Notes: generated from the sequence alone by a model not told the origin. Shown: positions 16,517 through 25,755, counted from the stretch's first letter. The stretch: 64,000 bases of DNA from Actinomyces marseillensis (GCF_900155605.1 NZ_LT707420.1:854662-918661), one strand, 5' to 3'. Program-made: numbers and translations.

Positions 16517-17449
16517 ATGCCCCGCGCACAACTTGTGCTTCCCCCCGCTCATGACGCACCGCTGACCGTTACTGCTGTTTCTTCCAAGCTTGGCGTCTCT
16601 GCCTCGACTCTTCGAACCTGGGAACGACGTTATGGTCTGGGACCGGGCGAGCGCTCCGCGGGTAGTCACCGGCGATACCTTCCTGAAGATGTTGCTCGAC
16701 TCAGCCACATGATTGAACTGATTCAAAGTGGTGTTACTCCTGCAGATGCCGCTGCGATTGTGCTTTCTCAGTCCAGAGGAGATCTCGAAGAAGTTGCCCC
16801 TCCGCGCACAGCGGATGAACTGGTTGCTGCCGCGCGCACGGGAGACCGCGAGAAGCTTGTTCACTTGATCGAGGCGAGCATCAGTGAAAAAGGCCTGCTT
16901 CATACGTGGATGCTTTTAGTTGAGCCTGCATTCGAAGTCATGGCAACGGACTATCATGGGGAGATTCCCGGTGTTGCAGGTTCATCGCTCTTAACCCAAG
17001 CGATGTATGACGTTCTGCGTGCGATGTCGGAGCAGCGCCCTGAACCGAAGTTCCCTTCCTCTCCCAGCATCATTATTTTGGGAGACCGTGCGCACCTGCT
17101 TCCTGCTCACGTTATCGGAGTTGCTCTTCGCTGGTATGGGCCCAATGTTGTTGTCTTGGGCGCCTGCAGCCGCGGATGGGTTGGCGGAAAAGAAAAGCTC
17201 GATGCCTTTGTCGAGAATATCGATTCCAACGTCGCTGCACTTATTACCTTGGGCCAAGGGGAAGAGTGTAAGAACTTCGTGGCCTCGGCAGTGCACAACC
17301 ATGGAATTGACGTGATCGCGGTTGGCTCCCAGTCGCCGCGCGTTCTGGATGATCATGTGTTGCGTGTTCGCACTGTTTCAGCGTGTGTGGAAGAAACTTT
17401 AGCGCTGCTTGGAGCGAAGCTTGCTCGAGCCGCAGCGCGCACAAAGTAA
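16517..17449 (+). CDS. MerR-type regulator with cobalamin-binding-like C-terminal domain
   Basis: 310 residues. A MerR helix-turn-helix occupies about residues 15-85 (VTAVSSKLGVSASTLRTWERRYGLGPGERSAGSHRRYLPEDVARL). A linker helical domain and a Rossmann-like domain from about residue 180 follow, with IIILGDRAHLLPAHVIGVALRWYGPNVVVLGA. The layout is that of CarH/LitR photoreceptor-type regulators. The E/D-x-H-x-x-G cobalamin-ligand motif is not intact here: the segment reads GDRAHLLPAH. B12 binding is therefore doubtful. AGGAGA provides the ribosome site. Its target genes are unknown. Family assignment is good, ligand is open. Confidence 0.8.
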   Translation: MPRAQLVLPPAHDAPLTVTAVSSKLGVSASTLRTWERRYGLGPGERSAGSHRRYLPEDVARLSHMIELIQSGVTPADAAAIVLSQSRGDLEEVAPPRTADELVAAARTGDREKLVHLIEASISEKGLLHTWMLLVEPAFEVMATDYHGEIPGVAGSSLLTQAMYDVLRAMSEQRPEPKFPSSPSIIILGDRAHLLPAHVIGVALRWYGPNVVVLGACSRGWVGGKEKLDAFVENIDSNVAALITLGQGEECKNFVASAVHNHGIDVIAVGSQSPRVLDDHVLRVRTVSACVEETLALLGAKLARAAARTK

Positions 17450-17456
17450 CCCCGCA

Positions 17457-17480
17457 TAAACAGGGAACTTGCCCGGTTTA
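17457..17480 (+). terminator. weak terminator after the MerR-type gene
   Basis: TAAACAGGG and CCCGGTTTA pair with one mismatch around a six-base loop. No T run follows directly. Confidence 0.4.
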
Positions 17481-17582
17481 GTGGAATTGGCCTCGTAACG
17501 GTTACTGCACGTTGAAGAACGTGTTAGCGTAGACGCGTATCTATTACGCCGCGCAGGTGCGGCAACACGCAGAGGAATAAAG

Positions 17583-18866
17583 ATGACCCCGTGGGAAGAT
17601 CCTCAGCTCATTGAGGCATTTGACGAAGAATTCGAAGAACTCGCTCATTTTGCAGCAGGATCCGTCGTTGACTGTGGATTCGGATACCTCGATCGCAATG
17701 GTGTCGTCGATCCTTCCAAGCCCGTTGAACTGTGGATTACGGGGCGCATGACCTATGTTTTTGCACTGGCTGCACTCAAGGGCTATGACTGGGCAATTCC
17801 TCTGGTAGACCACGGAATTCGCTGCCTCTCCGAAGGCCCGATGTACGACCGCGAGAACGGTGGATGGTACTCGGGCCTCGTCACTGAAATTGTTGAACGC
17901 GAAGACGGCCCACATTGGAAGGTCGTTGAACCCGCAAATGGCGGCCTCAAGCAAGCCTACGCGCATGCCTTTGTCATTCTGTCTTCGAGTGCCGCTACTG
18001 TTCTGGGACGTCCCGGAGCTCGAGAGCTGCTCGATCGTGCGTTGACTGACCAAGACCAACACTGGTGGGAACCTGAGTTCGGACGCGTCCGCGAAGCCTG
18101 GAACCGCGACTACACCATCAGCGAGGACTACCGCGGCGTGAACGCCAATATGCACACTGTCGAGGCCTACCTTGCCGCCTTCGATGCGACAGGGGATCGC
18201 CTGTGGCTGGACCGTGCTCGCGGCATTTGCCGTTTCGTTGCCGACACTGCCGAGCAATTTCACTGGCGCATTCCTGAACACTTCGATGCTGACTGGAATA
18301 TGCTCCCCGAGCACAATGCGGATCGCCCTTCGGATCCTTTCCGTCCCTATGGCGCCACCCCCGGTCACGGTATGGAGTGGGCGCGCCTGATTCTTCATAC
18401 GCGCGCAGCACTGATCGGCCTCGGTGATCACGATGACTGGATGGTCGAAGCTGCTGAACAACTCTTTAATCGTTCGTGCGCCGATGGTTGGGATCGCCAT
18501 GGCGCCGGAGGCTTCGTCTACACAACCGACTGGAACGGTCGCCCGGTCGTTGATACCCGTATGCACTGGGTCTTGTGCGAGGCCGTTAATAGTGCGTGTG
18601 TGCTTGGTCGAGTTCATGAAGAAGCAGGGGACGCTTCCCGCGTGGCTGAGTTGAGTACCTTGTATGCGCAGTGGGTTGATTGGGCGGACCGTTATCTTCG
18701 CGAGGCCACGGGGCGTTGGATTCATGAAGTGGACGCCTCGGGTGTGGAGTCTGGTACGACGTGGGAAGGCAAGGCGGATGCTTACCATGTGGCCCAGATG
18801 CTCCTGCTCCCGCAGGTCGGAAACACTCCCTGCTTTGCCCTGGCTCTCAAGCAACTCGCGGAGTAA
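17583..18866 (+). CDS. AGE-family sugar epimerase/isomerase (N-acylglucosamine 2-epimerase fold)
   Basis: A 427-residue (alpha/alpha)6-barrel protein. Members include N-acylglucosamine 2-epimerase, D-mannose isomerase and sulfoquinovose isomerase. Typical stretches are ELWITGRMTYVFALAA, VEPANGGLKQAYAHAFVILSSSA, DYRGVNANMHTVEAYLAAFDATGD, RPYGATPGHGMEWARLILH (with the conserved catalytic His) and TRMHWVLCEAVNSA. The RxxxE/H catalytic set appears present. The lack of a nearby nanA/nanK suggests mannose/fructose isomerisation rather than sialic acid catabolism, but that is a guess. AGAGG precedes the ATG. It stands alone upstream of guaB. Confidence 0.85.
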   Translation: MTPWEDPQLIEAFDEEFEELAHFAAGSVVDCGFGYLDRNGVVDPSKPVELWITGRMTYVFALAALKGYDWAIPLVDHGIRCLSEGPMYDRENGGWYSGLVTEIVEREDGPHWKVVEPANGGLKQAYAHAFVILSSSAATVLGRPGARELLDRALTDQDQHWWEPEFGRVREAWNRDYTISEDYRGVNANMHTVEAYLAAFDATGDRLWLDRARGICRFVADTAEQFHWRIPEHFDADWNMLPEHNADRPSDPFRPYGATPGHGMEWARLILHTRAALIGLGDHDDWMVEAAEQLFNRSCADGWDRHGAGGFVYTTDWNGRPVVDTRMHWVLCEAVNSACVLGRVHEEAGDASRVAELSTLYAQWVDWADRYLREATGRWIHEVDASGVESGTTWEGKADAYHVAQMLLLPQVGNTPCFALALKQLAE

Positions 18867-18946
18867 TACGGCTCATTATTGGTGACCTTAGCCACGCCTC
18901 GCGGTATTTCGGTCGACGGCAGTATGCTCTTGGGCTTCAAGAGGCC

Positions 18947-20476
<1,530 letters not shown>

Positions 20477-20497
20477 TCGCGGTTCGAGCGTTTGTGA

Positions 20498-20532
20498 CGG
20501 GCGGGAGCAGTCGGTGGACTGCTCCCGCCCGC
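20498..20532 (+). terminator. guaB terminator (copy A of a similar hairpin pair)
   Basis: Fifteen-base perfect stem with loop GGTG (20498-20512 pairs with 20517-20531), then CTTTC. Its sequence closely resembles the hairpin at 22540-22577. Confidence 0.9.
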
Positions 20533-20700
20533 TTTCTATTGCTGAAGGTGACCGGGACGAATGATGGTGTCTGAGGCGGTAGGGGCGTTCGTGTTTTGGA
20601 GGTAATTAAATTTTTATATAGCCGCTGTGTAGATAGGTGTTGGGAAAAGCGGGGCGGGAGCTGGTTCTTCCGTCAAGTCGCGGCAGTGTGGGGAGGGCGT

Positions 20701-20706
20701 TAAAAT
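20701..20706 (+). promoter_or_regulatory. tetR -10 element
   Basis: TAAAAT, directly before the inverted repeat that probably serves as operator. No clear -35. Confidence 0.5.
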
Positions 20707-20707
20707 A

Positions 20708-20724
20708 AAACCGACCAGCGGTTT
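20708..20724. promoter_or_regulatory. probable TetR operator
   Basis: AAACCG-ACCAG-CGGTTT, a perfect 6-base inverted repeat with 5-base spacer. It covers the expected transcription start and ends 14 bases before the tetR codon. This is the usual place for autorepression by TetR proteins. Confidence 0.6.
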
Positions 20725-20738
20725 GTTATGGAGGTTGT

Positions 20739-21377
20739 ATGAATCAGGCGGAGAAGTCCGAGCGTACTCGGGAGATGATCTGTGCAGCTGCCCGACAGCT
20801 ATTCGCGGAGAACGGGTACGACAGTACAACCATGCAAGATATCGTCGGGGCAAGTGGAATGTCGAAGGGGGCGATCTATCACCATTTCTCATCGAAGCAG
20901 GAGGTGTTGGGTTCCGTTATTCAGGGTGAGTTGCAGTATTTGAATGCATTTGTCGAAGATTTGGCTGCACAATCGGATGTGTCGGTGATCGATAGGATGA
21001 CAAGCCTCACGGCGCATATGGTCGCCTCCGGTCCGCAAAATGGTATCGGGCGCGCCAACTGGGTAAGCGAGGTTCCTGAAGCCTTGCTGGGATCATTGCG
21101 TCACTCCCTGACAACGCTCGCGCCCCACTTGGAACGAATGCTGCGCCAGGGAATGGAGTCTGGTGAAATTGGCTGTGCGTTCCCGGGTGAAGTCGCTGAA
21201 GTGTTGGTTCTGCTTGTAGATGTGTGGATTGACCCGCTGATCGTTTCGGATTCTTATGAGCGAAAGTGCCAAAAGGTGGATTTTATCGCTGCTTTCCTCG
21301 AGCGTTTCGACGCCCCGGTGCTCAGTGAGGACTCTATCGCAGTCATCAAAAATGGGGTAGGTCGTTTCTATGAATGA
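20739..21377 (+). CDS. TetR/AcrR-family transcriptional regulator
   Basis: 212 residues. The N-terminal helix-turn-helix is canonical: EMICAAARQLFAENGYDSTTMQDIVGASGMSKGAIYHHFSSKQEVL (residues 12-57). The ligand domain that follows is not recognisable by subfamily. TGGAGG lies five bases before the ATG. It overlaps the next gene, a glycosyltransferase, by eight bases, so the two form one unit, and the regulator probably controls the glycosyltransferase in response to a toxic small molecule (inference). Codon use includes rare CTA, CGA and ATA codons seldom seen in the neighbours, suggesting acquisition. Confidence 0.88.
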   Translation: MNQAEKSERTREMICAAARQLFAENGYDSTTMQDIVGASGMSKGAIYHHFSSKQEVLGSVIQGELQYLNAFVEDLAAQSDVSVIDRMTSLTAHMVASGPQNGIGRANWVSEVPEALLGSLRHSLTTLAPHLERMLRQGMESGEIGCAFPGEVAEVLVLLVDVWIDPLIVSDSYERKCQKVDFIAAFLERFDAPVLSEDSIAVIKNGVGRFYE

Positions 21378-22536
21378 GCGTGATTTCTACTCCATTCTCA
21401 TGGTGAATCTACCGTTTTCTGGGCACACGAACCCGACGCTCGGCTTAGCTCGGGTACTCACTGATATGGGACATCGTGTGACCTACATTCATTCGCCTAC
21501 GTGGCGGGAAGCTGTGGAAGATACGGGCGCACATTTTGTCCCTTATGACGACTATCCCCTCTGTCCGAGTCCATTCCAGGATCGCATGCACTGCTGGAGT
21601 GCTGCTTACCGGACGGTGCTGCGTGTCGGCTCAGACTACGATTGCCTTATTTACGAGATGCTCTTTGTTTCAGGAAAAGCACTCGCCGACCGTTTGGGGA
21701 TAGTCCCGATCAGGATCTTCTCAACCTTTGCGCTCAATGAGCATGTACTGGACGACTTCGGGCGAAGCGGTGGGTTGTACTTAACCTCGATCTTCCGTTT
21801 TCCGCGCCTTAGATCGCTCATTTCTGCACCTTTAAGTAGGAGATATGGGTGACGCTTCCGAGAGATCGAAGCCGAGATTGCGTGTAATAGCCCTAGCCTC
21901 AATATCGTCTATACGCCCCGGAGCTTTCAGATATATGCCAAGGAATTTCCTTCATCTCGATACGCGTTCGTAGGGGCGTCTATCGATGGACGTTGCAGTG
22001 AGTCATTTTCGCCTCCCGGGGGTAGTGGCCCCCTCATCTACATATCTCTTGGGACAGAACTCAATAAGTCCGAGCGTTTCTTCCGTCGGTGTGTGGAAGC
22101 GTTCCGCAGCTGTGGCGTGCGCGTTGTTATGGCGATCGGTGGGTCTGTACGTCCTGAAAGCCTGGGCTCCTTGCCACCCACGATTATGGTCCGCCGCAGG
22201 GTTCCGCAGCTTGAGGTGCTTGCACGAGCATCTCTCTTTATTACCCACGGAGGAATGAACAGCGTTAATGAGGCACTCTTCTACGGAGTGCCGATGCTGG
22301 TGGTACCAGTTGGTAACGATCAGCCGACTGTGGCTCGGCGGGTGAAAGAGCTGGGATTGGGCGAAGTGTTGGAGGCCGATGCAGTAACTGCCGATGTGCT
22401 TCGTGAGGCTGCCATGCGTGTGTTATCTGATCGTGAGTGTCACACGCGTCTTTCCGAGTTTCGGAGAGAGACATGCAACGCAGGTGGCAATGCAGAAGCT
22501 GCGAAGCTCATCGTCGAACGGCTCAATCGAGCGTGA
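21370..22536 (+). pseudogene. UGT/MGT-type glycosyltransferase interrupted by one in-frame TGA
   Basis: One frame runs from ATG 21370 to TGA 22536 and is broken only by TGA at 21850-21852 (codon 161). Read through, it gives a 388-residue protein, the normal length for macrolide-type glycosyltransferases. The N-terminal half has ILMVNLPFSGHTNPTLGLARVL. After the stop come LNIVYTPRSFQIYAKEFPS, YAFVGASID, LIYISLGTELNK and the nucleotide-sugar motif VLARASLFITHGGMNSVNEALFYGVPMLVVPVGNDQPTVA. Such enzymes glycosylate macrolides or other hydrophobic compounds. A change of TGA to TGG would restore a Trp. The gene may be dead, make two fragments, or reflect a sequencing error. Confidence 0.85.
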
Positions 22537-22539
22537 AAC

Positions 22540-22577
22540 GCGGGCGGGGTGCAGTCGACGGGCTGCTCCCCGCCCGC
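22540..22577 (+). terminator. terminator after the glycosyltransferase (copy B of the hairpin pair)
   Basis: GCGGGCGGGG pairs with CCCCGCCCGC, with an inner GCAG/CTGC helix, followed by ACTGTTTT. About 31 of 37 aligned positions match the guaB terminator. Confidence 0.85.
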
Positions 22578-22626
22578 ACTGTTTTAGAGCTACGAAAACT
22601 CGCAAGAGTGCAAAAGAATCGCTCCA

Positions 22627-23150
22627 ATGTTCATCCTCATCGATCATGCGGATGTCTATTCCACAGCAAAGCCTCTGGAATGGCCGCCCATCGACGGAGT
22701 GACGACCGTCCGAACGATTCTGCACCGGGAGGACAAGGAACTCCTCGGCGTTCGGCACTTAATTCAACATCTTCCTGCCCGACGGGCGCCCAACTGCGCG
22801 TCCAGAACGTCTCCCAGCGCGCTGACGACATGGTCGCCGAGGTCCGCGCTCTGCACCGCGAGATCGGCGGCGACCTCTTCATCAAGATTCCCGTTTCCCG
22901 CGAGGGGGTAGCTGCAATCCCATGCATTGTGTGCGAAGGCATGTAGGTCACCGCGACCGACGCCGCTATCGAGGACCAGAACCGAGACTTCGGCTTTCTC
23001 TCACCAGCCCGCTGTCCGCGCAGCGAGCCTGCAGTTCAGCGTTCGGCTCGAAGATCGACCAAGCCCTGCCTCTACGCCGGGTACCGTGGCCGTTGTCCGG
23101 CGGCTTCCTCGTACAGGCGCCCAGACGCAGGCGATTCCCAAGACATGGTG
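22627..23150 (+). pseudogene. decayed transaldolase / fructose-6-phosphate aldolase-like gene
   Basis: From ATG 22627 the translation MFILIDHADV...PLEWPPIDGVTT resembles the start of small transaldolase-type aldolases (FIDTA...DGVTTNP). After a frame change near 22780-22800 the next frame gives LRVQNVSQRADDMVAEVRALHREIGGDLFIKIPVSREGVAAI, containing the KIPV block with the Schiff-base lysine (codon at 22884). A TAG at 22944 then interrupts EGM-*-VTAT, where the family has a lysine codon. Beyond this only scraps in mixed frames remain, so the right end is approximate. At least one frameshift and one nonsense change make it inactive. The asparagine of TTNP is also lost. Confidence 0.65.
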
Positions 23151-23187
23151 AAAACGGCGGTACTCGGTGTACCCGCACGAAGCATGC

Positions 23188-23952
23188 TTACTCCTGGTCG
23201 TCGCTACGACCTCTCGGCGTGATCTGGGGCCACTCTCGGTCGATGTGTGTGTCCCGTCCCCGCGAACGTAGAAAGCTTTCAAAGTTTTCTGCCCAGGCAG
23301 CGTGAGCTTCCTTTTGAAATGCGTGGATTTGAGCGCAGCTCTGCGTTGCACAATCCGGGAACTTGCGGGCGATTGCTGCCAGTACATCCAGGGTCATGAC
23401 CACGTCATATTCGGCGGTATGCGCATTTTCTGAAACGGGGACCCCGTATGCGCTGGCCATGAGAGAAAGCTGCTTTTTCCCCTTGCGGTAGCGATCAAGA
23501 TGGCGGTCCAAGACCAAGGGGTCGATGATGGGCGCGGGTTCGCTCAGGCCGAGCCTTTCGGCGAGAGTGGGGAGTCCATGTCTGCGGAGTTCTTCTTCGA
23601 GCAAGGTGAAATCGAAGCTTCCGTTGAACGCGACAACGGGATATCCGTGTCCCATATGTGAGGCGAGAGAAGCGGCAAGCTCTTCAAGAACTTCACGGAT
23701 CGGGCGGCCCTGGGTTCGTGCCATCTGGGTCGTGATCCCGTGAATCTGGGCCGCCGAGTCAGGGATGTCAACTTCGGGGTCTGCAAGCCACGTCGTGATG
23801 ACGTCAGAGCCAGTAGCGGCTGCGGCGCCGCCTTCGCGCAGCACCAGCGCCGCGGTAACCAAGCGGTCAGTGTGTGGGTTGACCCCAGTCGTCTCAGTAT
23901 CAAAGCCAAGCCAGGGGAGTTGGTCCCACGAGGGAACTGATGTGTGTGTCAT
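23188..23952 (-). CDS. 3'-5' exonuclease, DEDDh (DnaQ-like) family
   Basis: 254 residues with an exonuclease RNase T/DNA polymerase III epsilon domain. Exo I is LGFDTETTGVNPHTDRLV near residue 16 (Asp and Glu metal ligands). Exo II is VVAFNGSFDFTLLEEEL near residue 107. Exo III is NAHTAEYDVVMTLDVLAAI near 185, with the His and Asp of DEDDh. There is no polymerase or UvrC-like domain, so it is a stand-alone exonuclease of unknown substrate, commonly found in actinobacteria. The ATG has no Shine-Dalgarno but a hexamer CACACT six bases upstream. Confidence 0.88.
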   Translation of the reverse strand: MTHTSVPSWDQLPWLGFDTETTGVNPHTDRLVTAALVLREGGAAAATGSDVITTWLADPEVDIPDSAAQIHGITTQMARTQGRPIREVLEELAASLASHMGHGYPVVAFNGSFDFTLLEEELRRHGLPTLAERLGLSEPAPIIDPLVLDRHLDRYRKGKKQLSLMASAYGVPVSENAHTAEYDVVMTLDVLAAIARKFPDCATQSCAQIHAFQKEAHAAWAENFESFLRSRGRDTHIDREWPQITPRGRSDDQE

Positions 23953-23958
23953 GCCTTA

Positions 23959-23964
23959 AGTGTG
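23959..23964 (-). promoter_or_regulatory. possible -10 for leaderless exonuclease gene
   Basis: CACACT on the minus strand, six bases before the ATG. Weak match (C at first position). Confidence 0.3.
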
Positions 23965-24010
23965 CACCGTTGCTCCGTCATTTGCGTCCAATTTCGGATC
24001 CGGATAAAAA

Positions 24011-24042
24011 GATGTCCCACTTCGTCCTGGAAGTGGGACATC
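24011..24042 (-). terminator. terminator of the 61-codon gene
   Basis: Thirteen-base perfect stem (24011-24023 with 24030-24042), loop of six, followed on the minus strand by TTTTTATCC. It lies just after the small minus-strand gene at 24063-24248. Confidence 0.88.
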
Positions 24043-24062
24043 GCTAGATGAACTGTGATGAA

Positions 24063-24248
24063 TCAGGGATGCAAAGGCAAGGGGAATGAGAAACGCGTGT
24101 ATGCACCAGGCATCTGGGCGCGATCGCGAGATCCCAACTTACGGGGTGTGCGCTCGTTTGTGCGGCGCGATACGTCCTGCGCAATGCGGCTTTCCGCGCG
24201 TGAACTGCGACGGAAATCCCTTTGAGTGGCAGCTGCTGCTGTCAACAT
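24063..24248 (-). CDS. small basic protein of unknown function (61 aa)
   Basis: I do not recognise this protein. The reading frame begins MLTAAAATQRDFRRSSRAES and is rich in Arg (12 of 61), ending RFSFPLPLHP. It has no membrane segment or signal peptide. Reality is supported by an almost perfect ribosome site, AGGAGGTCATC, immediately before its ATG, and by a strong terminator with a T tail 20 bases after its stop. It is divergent from guaB3 and upstream of the exonuclease, but separated from it by the terminator. Arginine content suggests nucleic acid binding, which is speculative. Confidence 0.55.
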   Translation of the reverse strand: MLTAAAATQRDFRRSSRAESRIAQDVSRRTNERTPRKLGSRDRAQMPGAYTRFSFPLPLHP

Positions 24249-24612
24249 GATGACCTCCTGCGGATCAAATGGCGAACACCACTTGCGGGTGTATTTGTGA
24301 TGACGTATACATTCTGCGCATTGCTGCCCTTCTCTTCAAGTGTTTTTCATCCTCGGCGTTCAGGGTGGTTTCTGCAGGTGTGGATGGAAAAGTAAAAGGT
24401 TGGGAACTGGTGAAGTGCACCCATGGCCTCGTCCTTAATATTCTAAAAATTGGGTAAAAATTTGTGGGTGATCGTCATGTCTCCACAGAGCTTTCTGGTC
24501 AAAGGTAAAGTCGTATCAGAATGCAAGCCAACTGTGAAATGTGCCACTTTAATGTTGATGTATGTGGCGTGTCTTCGATGCGGGGACAATATCGCCCCAC
24601 CGGGGGAGTGAC
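24249..24612. other. intergenic region upstream of guaB3 without recognised gene
   Basis: About 360 bases, relatively AT-rich. It should contain the promoter of the small minus-strand gene (TGTATACG on the minus strand near 24300 is a candidate -10) and the upstream part of the guaB3 promoter. No convincing reading frame, repeat or stable hairpin seen. Confidence 0.4.
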
Positions 24613-24618
24613 TACAAT
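24613..24618 (+). promoter_or_regulatory. -10 element for leaderless guaB3
   Basis: TACAAT, one base from TATAAT, six bases before the ATG at 24625. No Shine-Dalgarno. Confidence 0.6.
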
Positions 24619-24624
24619 GGCTCC

Positions 24625-25746
24625 ATGGGTAATGAGGTCGAAATCGGTCGAGGAAAACGAGGCCGCCGCGCATACACGCTAGATGACATCGCACTTGTTT
24701 CGGCACGCAGAACCAGGGACCCTGCCGACGTAAACGTTGGGTGGCAGATCGATGCCTACCATGTCGACGTCCCCATCATGGCCGCCCCCATGGACTCGGT
24801 GATGAGTCCTGATACGGCAATTCTTTTTGGCAAGCTCGGTGGAATTGGGGTTTTAGACCTGGATGGTCTGTGGACTCGTTACGAAAATCCTCAACCGATC
24901 TTGGATGAGATTGCCCAGCTCCCCGCCGAAGGTTCGATCGCGCGGCTTCAGCAAATCTATTCGGCACCCATCCAGGCTGATCTCATCACCGAACGCCTCC
25001 AGTACATCCGAGACGCGGGAGTCGTGGTCGCCGGAAAGCTTTCCCCCCAGCGGACCCAGCGCTATTGGCGCGCTGTTGTCGAGGCGGGTGTTGATCTCTT
25101 CGTGATCCGTGGGACGACGGTTTCTGCCGAGCATGTCTCCTCGCGTGCAGAGCCCCTCAACCTCAAACGCTTCATCTATGAGCTTGATGTTCCCGTTATT
25201 GTCGGTGGAGTTTCTACCGACACCGCTGCCTTGCACCTAATGCGTACGGGTGCTGCAGGTATTCTGGTCGGCTTTGGCGGGGGAGCGGCCCATGCAACTC
25301 GCCAGTCCCTGGGTGTCCATGCTCCCATGGCCACGGCAATCGCTGATGTTGCTGCCGCACGCCGTGACTACATGGATGAGTCTGGCGGTCGCTACGTCCA
25401 CGTGATTGCGGATGGCGGAATTGGGCGTTCCGGTGACATGACGCGCGCAATCGCGTGTGGTGCAGACGCGGTAATGATGGGGGCTGCCCTTGCGCGCGCC
25501 GAGGAGGCCCCCGGACGCGGTTGGCATTGGGGTTCCGAGGCCACGCACCCAGAACTCCCGCGCGGTCACCGCGTGCGCGTGGGAACTTCGGGGACCTTCA
25601 GTGAAATCTTGTACGGTCCCTCGACGCGAGCGGATGGAACGCTCAACTTCATCGGTGCGCTTAAGAGGACCATGGCCTCGACAGGGTATTCGGAAGTGAA
25701 GGACCTGCAAAAGGCGGAAGTCGTCGTCAGCCCCTATGTGCGCTGA
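24625..25746 (+). CDS. GuaB3-type IMP dehydrogenase-related protein
   Basis: 373 residues, an IMPDH/GMPR barrel without CBS domains. MGNEVEIGRGKRGRRAYTLDDIALVSARRTRDP is the typical GuaB3 start, followed by VPIMAAPMDSVMSP, GGVSTDTAALHLMRTGAAGILVGFGG, RDYMDESGGRYVHVIADGGIGRSGDM and IACGADAVMMGAALARAEEAPG. In the loop where GuaB has its catalytic Cys (GPGSICTTR), this protein reads GFGGGAAHATR with no Cys, so classical IMPDH catalysis is unlikely. Function of actinobacterial GuaB3 is unsettled. I reject an upstream in-frame ATG at 24562 because the conserved region begins at 24625. Confidence 0.88.
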   Translation: MGNEVEIGRGKRGRRAYTLDDIALVSARRTRDPADVNVGWQIDAYHVDVPIMAAPMDSVMSPDTAILFGKLGGIGVLDLDGLWTRYENPQPILDEIAQLPAEGSIARLQQIYSAPIQADLITERLQYIRDAGVVVAGKLSPQRTQRYWRAVVEAGVDLFVIRGTTVSAEHVSSRAEPLNLKRFIYELDVPVIVGGVSTDTAALHLMRTGAAGILVGFGGGAAHATRQSLGVHAPMATAIADVAAARRDYMDESGGRYVHVIADGGIGRSGDMTRAIACGADAVMMGAALARAEEAPGRGWHWGSEATHPELPRGHRVRVGTSGTFSEILYGPSTRADGTLNFIGALKRTMASTGYSEVKDLQKAEVVVSPYVR

Positions 25747-25755
25747 GACAAAATT

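Noticed and set aside
17544..18854. Minus-strand open frame of 436 codons covering the epimerase gene
   Set aside because: Antisense shadow of a gene with clear AGE-family motifs; no ribosome site or family similarity.
22093..22536. The second half of the glycosyltransferase as an independent gene starting near 22093
   Set aside because: The frame is continuous upstream to the TGA at 21850 with conserved family motifs (NIVYTPRSF, FVGASID), so it is the remainder of one gene rather than a separate one.
22582..22593. GTTTTAGAGCTA, identical to the start of Streptococcus pyogenes-type Cas9 CRISPR repeats
   Set aside because: The 12-base match occurs once, directly after the terminator hairpin, with no repetition, no spacer array, no cas genes and no anti-repeat. 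Most likely chance.
23188..24248. A defence or toxin-antitoxin module made of the exonuclease and the small Arg-rich gene
   Set aside because: A strong terminator separates the two, the exonuclease is a common stand-alone DEDDh protein, and neither toxin nor antitoxin motifs are visible.
24269..24457. 62-codon plus-strand frame before guaB3 (MANTTCGCICDDVY...)
   Set aside because: No ribosome site and no family resemblance. It lies in a region that should hold promoters.
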